Below are positions 7,479-17,044 of a stretch of DNA of 47,832 nucleotides, piece by piece. The stretch is taken from contig CAYOXX010000016.1 in NCBI GenBank assembly GCA_964408025.1, positions 1 through 47,832 of the forward strand. The letters are read 5' to 3'. Under the pieces are notes generated by a model, which made no database searches, was not told where the DNA came from, and saw only the letters and a program-made list of their open reading frames with translations. The stretch is from CAYOXX01 sp964408025 (GTDB lineage Bacteria; Acidobacteriota; DATKUA01). A program made the translations under genes and the position numbers. The first letter of the stretch is position 1, and each line of letters starts with the position of its first letter.

Positions 7479-8813
7479 TCAGGTTATTATCTGGACGGCG
7501 TTGCGGCCGGCGCCCTTGGCCGCCAGCAGGGCGTTGTCTGCCCGGCGTATCAGGTCCGCGAGGACGTCCCCCTCGCTCCTCATCTCGGTGATGCCGAGGC
7601 TTAGGCTGACCTTGACCGACGACCCGCCCTGCACCGCGATCTTGTGGACTGATGTCCTCTGCCGCAGGCGCTCGGCGATCGCCGAGGCGCTGGTGACGTC
7701 GGTTTGGGGAAGTATGAGTAGGAATTCATCGCCGCCGTAGCGGGCGGCGGTGTCGCTCTCGCGCAGGTCGGCCTTGAGTATCTTGGCCACCGAAACAAGC
7801 ACCTCGTCGCCGCAGAAGTGGCCGTGCTTGTCGTTGATCTCCTTGAAGCGGTCGACGTCGATCATGAGGAGGCTGAGCGGCTGGTGGTAACGCTTGCAGC
7901 GCGCCACCTCGACCTCGGCAACCTTGAGGGCGTGACGGCGGTTGAAGAGGCCGCTGAGGTCGTCGGTTATCGAGAGCACCTCCAGCTTCTGCATGGTCTC
8001 CTGCAACTTCTGGTCGGCGATCTTGCGCTCGGTGATGTCCTTGATGGTGCCGATGAGCGCCGGCTGGCCCTTGTAGATGGTCTTACTGAGCTTGATGGTC
8101 ACGTAGATTGTGGGATTGGCCACCGTGCTGATGAGGGTGTATTCGCCCTCGAACGCCTCGTCGCTGCTCCAGGCGTCGCGCAGGAGGTTCTTCATCTCCT
8201 CCTGCTGCGTCGAGTGGAAGAGGGAGACGAAGTCGGCACCCTGCATCTCCTCGGCCTTGGTTTCGAGCATCTCGGCGAGGGCCCGGTTGGCGAATTCCAG
8301 CTCGTTGCCGATGAGGACGAAGACGCCGTCCTGGATGTTCTGTACCAGGGTGCGGTTCTGCTCCTCGCTGTCACGCAGCGCCTCCTCGAGGCGGCTGCGG
8401 TGCACGGCCGAGACGATCGACTTCAGGAGCCGGGTCGGCTCGCTGAAGACGTTGTCCTTGATCAGGTAGTCTTCGGCGCCGCGCCGGATCGCCTCCGCCG
8501 CCACCTCTTCGTTGCCCTGCCCGGTTATGATAACCACCGGCAGATTGATACCGCGTTCTTCGAGATCCTTTAACAAGGTGAAGCAGTCGATGGTGCCGAT
8601 GCGGTAGTCCGACAGCAGCAGGTCGAACCGCTCCGCGAGAACCTTCTCGATCGCCTCATTGACGGATGAGGCGACTACGATTTCCATTCTGCTTTCCAGG
8701 TGGTGAAGGACGGTCGAGACGTACTCGGCGTGGTCGTCGATGTCCTCGACGAACAGAACGCGGATCGGTTGGTCGCCGATGCCGAGGATCTCCTCTGAAG
8801 TAGGGATGTCCAA
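7479..8813 (-). CDS. Response regulator-PAS-GGDEF diguanylate cyclase
   Basis: 444 residues. Receiver domain (17-130) with acidic pocket VEDIDD (22-27), phospho-acceptor D69 in LLLSDY, T97 and K119 (YLIKD). A PAS domain spans about 148-262, with the usual exit TIKDITERK. GGDEF domain (275-444) with intact active site YGGDEF (359-364) and an inhibitory RxxD site (R351-D354) five residues before it. It should make c-di-GMP under control of a partner kinase and a PAS signal, with product inhibition. No kinase gene is adjacent; soluble, no membrane segment. It diverges from the asparaginase gene at 8890. Confidence 0.95.
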   Translation of the reverse strand: MDIPTSEEILGIGDQPIRVLFVEDIDDHAEYVSTVLHHLESRMEIVVASSVNEAIEKVLAERFDLLLSDYRIGTIDCFTLLKDLEERGINLPVVIITGQGNEEVAAEAIRRGAEDYLIKDNVFSEPTRLLKSIVSAVHRSRLEEALRDSEEQNRTLVQNIQDGVFVLIGNELEFANRALAEMLETKAEEMQGADFVSLFHSTQQEEMKNLLRDAWSSDEAFEGEYTLISTVANPTIYVTIKLSKTIYKGQPALIGTIKDITERKIADQKLQETMQKLEVLSITDDLSGLFNRRHALKVAEVEVARCKRYHQPLSLLMIDVDRFKEINDKHGHFCGDEVLVSVAKILKADLRESDTAARYGGDEFLLILPQTDVTSASAIAERLRQRTSVHKIAVQGGSSVKVSLSLGITEMRSEGDVLADLIRRADNALLAAKGAGRNAVQIIT

Positions 8814-8859
8814 CTGCAGACCGTCCTCTCCCGAAAAACGTGGGCACAGATTGGGTGTT

Positions 8860-8865
8860 ATTATA
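8860..8865 (-). promoter_or_regulatory. Candidate -10 element for the diguanylate cyclase gene
   Basis: Exact TATAAT on the minus strand, 47 bp upstream of the ATG at 8813, in the 76-bp spacer between divergent genes. A matching -35 is poor, so an activator or another sigma factor may be needed. Confidence 0.35.
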
Positions 8866-8889
8866 CTCCCTCTGGTGACAGAAATACAG

Positions 8890-10005
8890 ATGAAGAGTCG
8901 AATCCCGATGAGTGCAAACGCAAATGTGCCAACGAAGAGCGGGGCGGTTCCCCCGGCCCTCCTGGAGTTGAGCCGCGGCGATTACACCGAGGCGCGGCAC
9001 CGGGGCAGCCTGGCCGCCGTCGCCGCCGACGAGCACCTCATCGCCGTCCTCGGCGACCCCGAGCTGCCGGTTATACTGCGCTCCGCGGCGAAACCGTTTC
9101 AATTGATGACGGTGCTGGCCTCGGGGGCGGCCGAGCGCTTCGGACTCGTCGACGAGGAGCTGGCGGTAGCCGCCGCCAGCCACAGCGCCGAGCCGGAGCA
9201 CCTGCGGGCGGTGCGCTCCCTGCTCGGCAAGATCGGCCTGGAGGAGTCGGACCTGCGCTGCGGCGTCCACCAGCCCTTCGCTCCCCACGTGGCGGAACGG
9301 ATGGCACGCGCCGGCGAGCGGCCCACACCGGTCCACAACAACTGCTCGGGCAAGCACGCCGCGATGCTGGCCGCCTGCCTGGCGCGCGGCTGGTCGACAG
9401 AGGGTTACGACCGGCTCGAGCACCCGCTGCAGCAGGAGAACCTGGGCCGGATCGCCCGCCTCGCGGACCTGCCCCCCGAGCGGGTCGGAGTCGTGATCGA
9501 CGGCTGCGGCGTGCCGGCCTTCGTACTGCCGCTGGCGCGCGCGGCCCTGGCCTTCGCCAGGATCGCCGACTTCCGGGCGGCGCCGCAGGGCGAAGATGAG
9601 TTGGCCCGCCGGGCGATGACGGCGATCACCGCCAGGCCGAGTTACGGCTCGGCGGCGGTGGGGCGGCTCGAGGCAGTCTTGATGGAAGTCGGCGGCGGGC
9701 TCCTGCTGGCGAAGGTGGGCGCCGAGGGGGTCTACGGTGTCGGCATCGCGCCGGGGGTGGTCGGAAAGCACGGCGTCGGGCTGGTCCTGAAGCTGGAGGA
9801 CGGGATCACCTTCAACCGCGCCAGCGATCCGATAATCGTCGAGGCGCTGCGCCAGTTAGGCGCCCTGAGCGAGCAGGATCTCGAACGGCTCTCCGAGTTC
9901 GGGCCGAGGGAGGTGACCAACTGCCGCGGCGAGGCGGTCGGCCGCATGCGGGTACTGTTCAACCTGCCTGTGCGCCGCGTGTCGGATCAAGGTCAGAACC
10001 TCTGA
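8890..10005 (+). CDS. L-asparaginase II (rhizobial-type, ReAV-like zinc family)
   Basis: 371 residues from ATG 8890 (an in-frame ATG at 8908 is an alternative; neither has a strong ribosome site). Hydrolyses asparagine to aspartate and ammonia in the cytoplasm. The family's catalytic set is present: SAAKP (Ser and Lys), NNCSGKHAAML (Cys-x2-Lys) and DGCGVP (Cys), matching the Ser-Lys tandems and zinc-binding Cys/Lys of Rhizobium etli asparaginase V. No signal peptide. It is unrelated in fold to the exported asparaginase at 4469-5512. Its 3' end overlaps the convergent SDR gene by 47 bp. Confidence 0.92.
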   Translation: MKSRIPMSANANVPTKSGAVPPALLELSRGDYTEARHRGSLAAVAADEHLIAVLGDPELPVILRSAAKPFQLMTVLASGAAERFGLVDEELAVAAASHSAEPEHLRAVRSLLGKIGLEESDLRCGVHQPFAPHVAERMARAGERPTPVHNNCSGKHAAMLAACLARGWSTEGYDRLEHPLQQENLGRIARLADLPPERVGVVIDGCGVPAFVLPLARAALAFARIADFRAAPQGEDELARRAMTAITARPSYGSAAVGRLEAVLMEVGGGLLLAKVGAEGVYGVGIAPGVVGKHGVGLVLKLEDGITFNRASDPIIVEALRQLGALSEQDLERLSEFGPREVTNCRGEAVGRMRVLFNLPVRRVSDQGQNL

Positions 10006-10894
10006 AGGCGTGCTCGAGCTGCTCCGGCAAGTCGATTACCTGTAATCCCAGCTCCGCGACGCCGTCCCTGCCGGTGCCGACGTCGCTCTCCACAAGCATC
10101 TCCAACTGATCGCGGTTGATCGGGGAGAACGGCAACCAGCCCGTGGCTGATACCACAAGCCTCGCCAGCCAGAGCGGGAAATGGAACTTGCGCACCCGGC
10201 GGCGTCCGAGCGCCGCTCCGATGTGATCGAGGATTTCGTCGAAGGTGTAGGCGGCTGGGCCTCGCAGTTCGAACACCGCTCCGTCGGCGGATTCGCTCTC
10301 AAGCGCTGCTACGACGGCGTCTGCCACCACTCGCTTGTCGACCGGTTCGAAGCGGTAGTTACCGTCGCTGAAAATCGGCGTTACAGGCAGCCTTGCGAGC
10401 GAGCGCATCGTAGCGGCGAATCCCGCACCCGGTCCGATGACGACGGAAGGCCGCAGAACTGTCCAACGTTTCGCCCGGCGGCGCACCTCTTTCTCCGCTT
10501 GGTATTTTGTTGTCTGGTAGCGGCTGACGCCATCAGCCCGCGCGCCCATGGCCGATATCTGCACGAAGCGTTCGACGCCGGCGCGCTCCACTTCGGCGAG
10601 CAGATTGCGGACGGCCTGCAGGTGCAGCCGCTCGTATGTAATCCCCTTCCGGCGGCGCTCCCTGAGGATACCGACGGCATTCACTACTGCCCGGCAGCCG
10701 TCCATCGTCCCACGTAGCGATTCTGGATCAAGAACATCGCCCTCTCTCAAACTTAATTTCTTGCGCTCTCCTAAGGGGAACCGCGACGGCCTGCGGACAA
10801 CGGCGACAACATCATATCCCGCCTCCAACAGGCGTTCGGTTATCCCCCGACCAAGGAAGCCGCTGCCTCCGGCGATGAAAATCCTATATTTCAC
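9959..10894 (-). CDS. NDUFA9-like atypical SDR (NAD(P)-binding epimerase-family protein)
   Basis: 311 residues. N-terminal Rossmann motif IFIAGGSGFLGRGI (GxxGxxG), DVLDPESL and VVNAVGI, then a Y-x3-K motif in RYQTTKYQAEKEV. The pattern matches the atypical SDR group related to the complex I subunit NDUFA9; such bacterial proteins are often annotated as NAD(P)H-binding or putative epimerases with unknown substrates. LRPSVVIGPG and FEPVDKRVVADAV are typical of the group. It converges on and overlaps the asparaginase gene (9959-10005). The promoter should lie in 10895-11049, where no clear sigma-70 site was seen. Confidence 0.85.
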   Translation of the reverse strand: MKYRIFIAGGSGFLGRGITERLLEAGYDVVAVVRRPSRFPLGERKKLSLREGDVLDPESLRGTMDGCRAVVNAVGILRERRRKGITYERLHLQAVRNLLAEVERAGVERFVQISAMGARADGVSRYQTTKYQAEKEVRRRAKRWTVLRPSVVIGPGAGFAATMRSLARLPVTPIFSDGNYRFEPVDKRVVADAVVAALESESADGAVFELRGPAAYTFDEILDHIGAALGRRRVRKFHFPLWLARLVVSATGWLPFSPINRDQLEMLVESDVGTGRDGVAELGLQVIDLPEQLEHAFRGSDLDPTRGAQAG

Positions 10895-11049
10895 TTAATC
10901 CAGCCCCTTTGGCGCTTAGGAGTCCGCACGTTGGATTTCTCGGTTTTAACCACTATTCTGTCCGGCGAAAGGCCTCCAGTCAACGGTGGCGGGTTGGCAT
11001 GAACCTCTGGTAAGATCCGGTCGCATCAGAGCACAGGACGAACGAATCG

Positions 11050-11613
11050 ATGAGGCGCGAATTCGGAACCGATGGCGCTTACCGCGACCTGGCGCTGCTG
11101 CGCTTCAACCCGCTGAAGACCTACACCTTCTACCCGCCCGGAGTCCGCCGGCGCACCTTCTTCTACGCATTCTTTCTGTTGGGCGCGCCCGGGTTCGTCA
11201 TCCTGGCCTCGGTCCGCGGCGGCACCCCGGACACCGTCGAGCTGCTGGCCCTGGCGTTGCTGGCGGCGCTGATCGCCGGCCTCGTCTCGCAGCGCTCCGC
11301 CAACCGGGTCCTGCTCGGCACCGAGGAGCTGGTCATCCGAGCAGAAGGGCAGGAGTTCACCGTGCGCCTGTTCGACATCGAGGACTCCTTCCTGGCCGCC
11401 TCGCTCGACGAGGTTGACGCGGTGCCGCTGCCCGGCGGCCACTACCCGATGGAGTTCGAGACGCACGACCGCGACATCGTCGTCCTGGTGCTGCGCGACA
11501 ACACGCTCAGCCGCTCGACGGCCGAGCGCCAAGACGGCGTCACGACCAAGGTGGTCTCCTTCAACGTCGCCAGGCCGCGGCGCTTCCTCGCCTTCCTGAA
11601 GATGAGGGCGTAG
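11050..11613 (+). CDS. Conserved-type hypothetical protein with two membrane segments and a PH-like tail
   Basis: 187 residues from ATG 11050. Two adjacent hydrophobic segments (about 37-56 and 62-80: TFFYAFFLLGAPGFVILASV and VELLALALLAALIAGLV) are followed by a soluble beta-rich region with alternating hydrophobics (VLLGTEELVIRAEGQEFTV), which resembles bacterial PH-like domains in general layout. I do not recognise a family and assign no function. It diverges from the SDR gene and lies 68 bp upstream of the methyltransferase/MTHFR gene, which has its own promoter-like site. Confidence 0.75.
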   Translation: MRREFGTDGAYRDLALLRFNPLKTYTFYPPGVRRRTFFYAFFLLGAPGFVILASVRGGTPDTVELLALALLAALIAGLVSQRSANRVLLGTEELVIRAEGQEFTVRLFDIEDSFLAASLDEVDAVPLPGGHYPMEFETHDRDIVVLVLRDNTLSRSTAERQDGVTTKVVSFNVARPRRFLAFLKMRA

Positions 11614-11624
11614 CAAACTGGCCC

Positions 11625-11653
11625 TTGCCCAGCCTGTGACGATTTCACATAAT
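11625..11653 (+). promoter_or_regulatory. Candidate sigma-70 promoter for the methyltransferase/MTHFR gene
   Basis: TTGCCC (11625-11630), 17-nt spacer, CATAAT (11648-11653), 28 bp before the ATG at 11682. Its -10 overlaps the upstream in-frame ATG at 11652, which argues for the downstream start. No SAM-responsive leader fits in the space. Confidence 0.45.
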
Positions 11654-11681
11654 GAGTCGGCGAAAAAAGCGAGGATATAAG

Positions 11682-13535
<1,854 letters not shown>

Positions 13536-13548
13536 GGCTATTTTGCGC

Positions 13549-13644
13549 GAAAAGAGGATCAGACTGAGTATCCTGACTTGGAGATATCCCGAACAATATC
13601 AATAGCTTATAGCACGGCACGGTACTTCGATCTGATCCCTTTTC
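13549..13644. repeat. 96-bp element with inverted ends (MITE/REP-like)
   Basis: The left end GAAAAGAGGATCAGA (13549-13563) mirrors the right end TCTGATCCCTTTTC (13631-13644) with one 1-nt gap, and the similarity extends weakly inward for about 10 nt. It sits 14 bp past the stop of the MTHFR fusion gene. GGATCAGAC-type ends are a form I associate with small non-autonomous elements; no transposase is present here. Confidence 0.55.
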
Positions 13645-13670
13645 CAGACAGACAAGAATGTTTGTCCCAC
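13645..13670 (-). repeat. Degenerate palindromic repeat, copy 1 (inverted)
   Basis: Contains GACAAGAATGTTTGTCCCAC. In reverse complement it lines up with copies 2 and 3 around a core like GGACAGACATTCCTG. Confidence 0.5.
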
Positions 13671-13705
13671 CTCGTGGATCCCTGCCGCCGCATTCGAGAA
13701 GCGCT

Positions 13706-13733
13706 TGGCAGGTCTGATATTCCTATCCGTCAC
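13706..13733 (+). repeat. Degenerate palindromic repeat, copy 2
   Basis: TGGCAGGTCTGATATTCC followed by TATCCGTCAC; same register as copy 3, which begins 34 nt later. Confidence 0.5.
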
Positions 13734-13739
13734 CTCTTC

Positions 13740-13767
13740 TGGTAGGACAGACATTCCTGCCAGTCAC
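13740..13767 (+). repeat. Degenerate palindromic repeat, copy 3
   Basis: TGGTAGGACAGACATTCC followed by TGCCAGTCAC; the best-preserved copy. The spacer 13536-13830 holds this set and the 96-bp element but no gene, and may serve as the 3' region for both convergent genes. Confidence 0.5.
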
Positions 13768-13830
13768 GGGGACGGAGCTCCGGCCGGGGGCATAGCTGTA
13801 GAGTGCTCTGCCGGACCTGCGATTCTGGGT

Positions 13831-14694
13831 TTATTCAGGCGCGGTTTGCGTGCTAGCTGCTTTTTCCATGGCGACGGTTTCTAAATCCTCCGCCGTGGCG
13901 GTTTCCAGGTCGAGCTCGGCTAGGCGCGCGGGCAGTGTTACGTCGCCGGGCAGCAGTCCCGATCGTGCACTCAACCAGGAGCGCAGAGTCCCCTTCGAGT
14001 CGAGTCGGCAGAGCCCGGCCCACGCCTTGATGTATTGATCGTTGTGCTCCCCCACGTGGACGCGGCCGGCGACGGCGATCGCCGCGGTCGGTTTGACGCC
14101 GGCGGCGATCAGGCCACGGTAGAACGAGCCGGCCGAGGCGCCGGCGCGGAAGGCGGTGAAGTTGGCGTTCACGACCTTCTGCCCCTTGGCCTCGAAGAGC
14201 TCGGCTATGTACTTCTCCAGCGTCGCGGGCTTCAGCGGCAGGAGGTGGGCGGCGGCACCGAGCATGACGATGTTCTGCGCGTGGGAGCTGCCGCTGGCGC
14301 GCGCCAGCTCGGCGGCGTTGACGAGCGTGTGCTCCTCCATTGCCTGGATCCCGGCCAGGACCGAGTCGCCCTCGGGGTAGTCGGGGATGTTGACGAACGG
14401 GTTGGTACTGGAGACCACCGCGCCGCCGGGGCGCACGAAGCGCAGGTAGCGCTGCACCTCGAGCGGCTCCATGCCCAGCACTAGGTCGGCCTCGCCCAGG
14501 GGAACGATGTCGCTGAAGAGCTCGGCGTCGCTGATCCTTATGTGGCTGACGACGGCGCCGCCGCGCTGCGCCATGCCGTGGACCTCGCTCTGCTTGAGGC
14601 GCAGGCCGTCGTCGAGGGCGGCGTTATCGACGACGTAGGAGATGGAGAGGATTCCCTGGCCCCCGACTCCGGCGACGATCATGTCAAACTTCAT
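13831..14694 (-). CDS. iorB: Indolepyruvate:ferredoxin oxidoreductase, beta (gamma-domain) subunit
   Basis: 287 residues from the ATG at 14694-14692, which overlaps the iorA stop (ATGA), so the two are translationally coupled. N-terminal VAGVGGQGILS is the glycine-rich start of the POR/IOR gamma domain; SEVHGMAQRGG, VLGMEPLEVQRYL and SSTNPF are typical of IorB. With IorA it oxidatively decarboxylates aryl pyruvates from aromatic amino acids to aryl-acyl-CoA and reduced ferredoxin. Longer than the usual about 200 residues: the C-terminal 90 or so are an extra segment of unclear role. The same frame stays open far upstream inside iorA, but that part is only a shadow. Confidence 0.92.
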   Translation of the reverse strand: MKFDMIVAGVGGQGILSISYVVDNAALDDGLRLKQSEVHGMAQRGGAVVSHIRISDAELFSDIVPLGEADLVLGMEPLEVQRYLRFVRPGGAVVSSTNPFVNIPDYPEGDSVLAGIQAMEEHTLVNAAELARASGSSHAQNIVMLGAAAHLLPLKPATLEKYIAELFEAKGQKVVNANFTAFRAGASAGSFYRGLIAAGVKPTAAIAVAGRVHVGEHNDQYIKAWAGLCRLDSKGTLRSWLSARSGLLPGDVTLPARLAELDLETATAEDLETVAMEKAASTQTAPE

Positions 14695-16313
14695 CGGCTT
14701 CCACCCCCCTTCTCTTCCGCCTTCTTCTTGGCGCTCCTCTTGCGCTTGCGGGCCTCCTGGATGCACTCGCGGGCGGAGATGACCACGCTCAGCCCCTCGT
14801 GCTCGATCTCCTCCCGGAATACCGCGGCGTTGGCTTCGATGTCGCCGCGCGTCGGCTCGATCAGGCGTACGTGCTCTTCGGCCACGCCGATGCCTCGGAC
14901 CAGCTCGACGAGGCGCTGGCCGGTGGTCATGCTGAGCTGGCCGCCCGTCATGCCGGTGGTGGAGTTGTCGCAGATGATCACCACCATGTTGACGTCCTGG
15001 TAGGCGGCGCCCAGCAGCGGCGTCATACCGGAGTGGCCGAAAGTCGAGTCGCCGATCACGGCCAGCGAGGGGTGCAGGCCGGCGTGGGCCGCGCCGGCGG
15101 CCATGCTGATGCTGGCTCCCATATCTACGCAGCTGCTGATGGCGCTGTAAGGTGGAAGCGCCCCCAGGGTGTAGCAGCCGATGTCGCTGAAGACCACGGC
15201 ATCGGGGTAGCCTGCCACAGCCTCGTTGAGCGCCGCGAAGGTGTCGGCGTGCGAGCAGCCCCGGCAGAGCTGCGGCGGCCGCGCCGGCAGCTGCGGCGCC
15301 TCGGCAGCCGGGAAGGGCTCGCCGCGCAGGGCGGTCGCAATGATCTCGGGCCTCAGCTCGCCCGTGCGCGGCAGGTGGCCGGAGAGCTTGCCCAGCACCT
15401 TGACGGAGTCGGTCCCCAGCACTCCCCGCATGCGGCTTTCGACGTAAGGGTAGCCCTCCTCGATCACCATAACCTCTCGCCGGCCCTGCAGGAGCTTGGT
15501 CACCAGGTCGATCGGAATTGGGTACTGGCCGATTTTGAGGTGGGGCAGATCGGCGCCGCCGGCGGCCTCGCGGAAGTAATTGTAGGCTATGCCGCAGACG
15601 ATGTAGGCTCTCTCGCCCCCGCCCCCGCCCTCGGCGAGGCGGTTGAAGGGGCTGCGCACCGACTCGCGCATGATCTCCTGCTGCTTGCCTACCAGCTTGC
15701 GGTAGTTCACCCTGGCGTTGACCGGCAGCAGCGTCCACTGGCGCCAGTCGATCTCCGGCTTGAGCTCGTTCGGCCCCCGCGGCTCGTGGGCCTCGACGTC
15801 GGCGCGGCTATGCGCCAGGCGCGTGGTCAGGCGCAGCATCACCGGCAGACCCAGCCGTTCGCTGAGGTCGAAAGCGGCGCGCGCGGCGTCGTAGGCCTCC
15901 TGCTGGTCCGAGGGCTCGAGGCAGGGGATGAGGGCAAACTCGGCGTAGTAGCGGCTGTCCTGCTCGTTCTGGCTCGAGTGCATACCGGGATCATCGGCGA
16001 CGCAGACCACCAGGCCGCCGCCGACGCCGGTGACGGCCGAGTTGACGAACGGGTCGGCGGCGACGTTGAGCCCGACGTGCTTCATCGAGACGATGGCCCG
16101 CTTGCCGACGGAGCTCATCCCCAGCGCCTCCTCGTAGGCCACCTTCTCGTTCGCCGACCAGGCCGCGTAGATGCCCTGCTTGCGCCCGGAGCGCAAGATG
16201 AACTCCATGATCTCGGTGGCCGGGGTTCCGGGGTAGGAGTAGCCGCCGCTGATGCCGGCGTGGATGGCGCCGAGGGCCACCGCCTCGTCTCCCATTAGAA
16301 TCTGTTTGCTCAT
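14691..16313 (-). CDS. iorA: Indolepyruvate:ferredoxin oxidoreductase, alpha subunit, without the C-terminal ferredoxin domain
   Basis: 540 residues. The start (MSKQILMGDEAVALGAIHAG) and the SYPGTPATEIMEF and WSANEKVAYEEA segments are the pyrimidine-binding half. LCRGCSHADTF and the ThDP site GDSTFGHSGMTPLLGA...CDNSTTGMTGGQ form the other half. IorA normally runs to about 600 residues and ends in a two-cluster 4Fe-4S domain. Here the chain stops after a Lys/Arg-rich tail (ARKRKRSAKKKAEE) with no CxxCxxCxxxC motif. Catalysis could be intact, but the internal path to ferredoxin is missing or supplied by another protein. No frameshifted remnant of the domain is visible downstream, where iorB begins directly. 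Confidence 0.93.
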   Translation of the reverse strand: MSKQILMGDEAVALGAIHAGISGGYSYPGTPATEIMEFILRSGRKQGIYAAWSANEKVAYEEALGMSSVGKRAIVSMKHVGLNVAADPFVNSAVTGVGGGLVVCVADDPGMHSSQNEQDSRYYAEFALIPCLEPSDQQEAYDAARAAFDLSERLGLPVMLRLTTRLAHSRADVEAHEPRGPNELKPEIDWRQWTLLPVNARVNYRKLVGKQQEIMRESVRSPFNRLAEGGGGGERAYIVCGIAYNYFREAAGGADLPHLKIGQYPIPIDLVTKLLQGRREVMVIEEGYPYVESRMRGVLGTDSVKVLGKLSGHLPRTGELRPEIIATALRGEPFPAAEAPQLPARPPQLCRGCSHADTFAALNEAVAGYPDAVVFSDIGCYTLGALPPYSAISSCVDMGASISMAAGAAHAGLHPSLAVIGDSTFGHSGMTPLLGAAYQDVNMVVIICDNSTTGMTGGQLSMTTGQRLVELVRGIGVAEEHVRLIEPTRGDIEANAAVFREEIEHEGLSVVISARECIQEARKRKRSAKKKAEEKGGGSR

Positions 16314-16364
16314 GATCGCTTATCGTCTGGTTTGGGTGATGTTCAAACCAATACCTCGGTCTGG

Positions 16365-16393
16365 ATTTTAGCATAGAGGTGGCGCGAGGTGAA
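16365..16393 (-). promoter_or_regulatory. Candidate sigma-70 promoter for iorAB
   Basis: On the minus strand TTCACC (16393-16388), 17-nt spacer, TAAAAT (16370-16365), with an extended -10 TGC in front. The expected transcript start leaves a leader of roughly 45 nt before the iorA ATG. Nothing else is evident in 16314-16498. Confidence 0.5.
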
Positions 16394-16498
16394 GGCCTAA
16401 TCGTGAAAGAATACCCGATAATGAGGTTTTCTCGGCACCTATTGCGGTAATATTGGGGCTGGTTAGTTCGAATTTCGGTACTCGGGGGTCGATAGCGG

Positions 16499-17044
16499 CT
16501 AAGGCTGCTCGACCGCTCGTTCGACCACGAGGTCGGCGTAGGAGCAGCCGATTATCTCCCCGGAGTCGACGCCGAGGATCTCCATCAGCCGTCGGCAGCG
16601 CCGCTCCGCCTCCTCGACGGAGCCGATCTTGCCGACGACCGCCTCGAGCTCGACGAAGCTACCGAGGCCCTTAACCTCGTCCAGGTGAATACGGACGCCG
16701 CGGCGGCGCCACAGCTCCCGGCGCTTGCTCACCTCGGCCAGCACGCCGTAGCGCAGCGCCAGCCAGCGGCGGCGCAGGGCCGGAAGGCGGACGCGCCTGA
16801 CGGTGTAGCGGCTCGGCCTGGGCCGCCCGGCGTCGTCGCGGCGGTAGCCGATCAGCTCCGCCCGGCGGCCGCTCCGATCCTCGATAAGGCGCAGCTTGAG
16901 CCGCTTGCGCGGGTGTCGGAAGTAGGTGTCGCGCTGCGCCATCTCGACGACGAATTCGGCTCCCGCCTCCAGCGCCAGCAGGCGCAGGGCCGCCAGGTCG
17001 GCGCAGCGGGCCTTGACCTCTATATTGCTCTCGGGCCGGCTCAT
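16499..17044 (-). CDS. CYTH-domain protein (CyaB/thiamine-triphosphatase-like)
   Basis: 181 residues, normal for a single CYTH domain. The N-terminal NIEVKAR is the ExExK signature with Asn in place of the first Glu, as in the CyaB-like branch. Later features fit the triphosphate tunnel: YFRHPRKRLKLRLI, ELIGYRR, and HLDEVKGLGSFVELEA near residue 120-135. CYTH enzymes act on triphosphate substrates (adenylate cyclase class IV, thiamine triphosphatase, tripolyphosphatase); the substrate cannot be told. Its ATG overlaps the stop of the Mut7-C gene (ATGA), so the two form a coupled pair. Confidence 0.88.
   Translation of the reverse strand: MSRPESNIEVKARCADLAALRLLALEAGAEFVVEMAQRDTYFRHPRKRLKLRLIEDRSGRRAELIGYRRDDAGRPRPSRYTVRRVRLPALRRRWLALRYGVLAEVSKRRELWRRRGVRIHLDEVKGLGSFVELEAVVGKIGSVEEAERRCRRLMEILGVDSGEIIGCSYADLVVERAVEQP

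Noticed and set aside
14695..15738. Upstream extension of the iorB frame within iorA
   Set aside because: The extra 347 residues are repetitive Arg/Pro/Gly and IorB begins with its own glycine-rich motif at 14694.
14799..16298. Long plus-strand open frame (499 codons) opposite iorA
   Set aside because: Shadow of the GC-rich iorA gene: low-complexity composition, no family motif, while iorA on the other strand is fully conserved.
16440..16498. GTTCGAATT-like stretch as a possible tRNA T-loop
   Set aside because: No cloverleaf or acceptor stem could be built around it.
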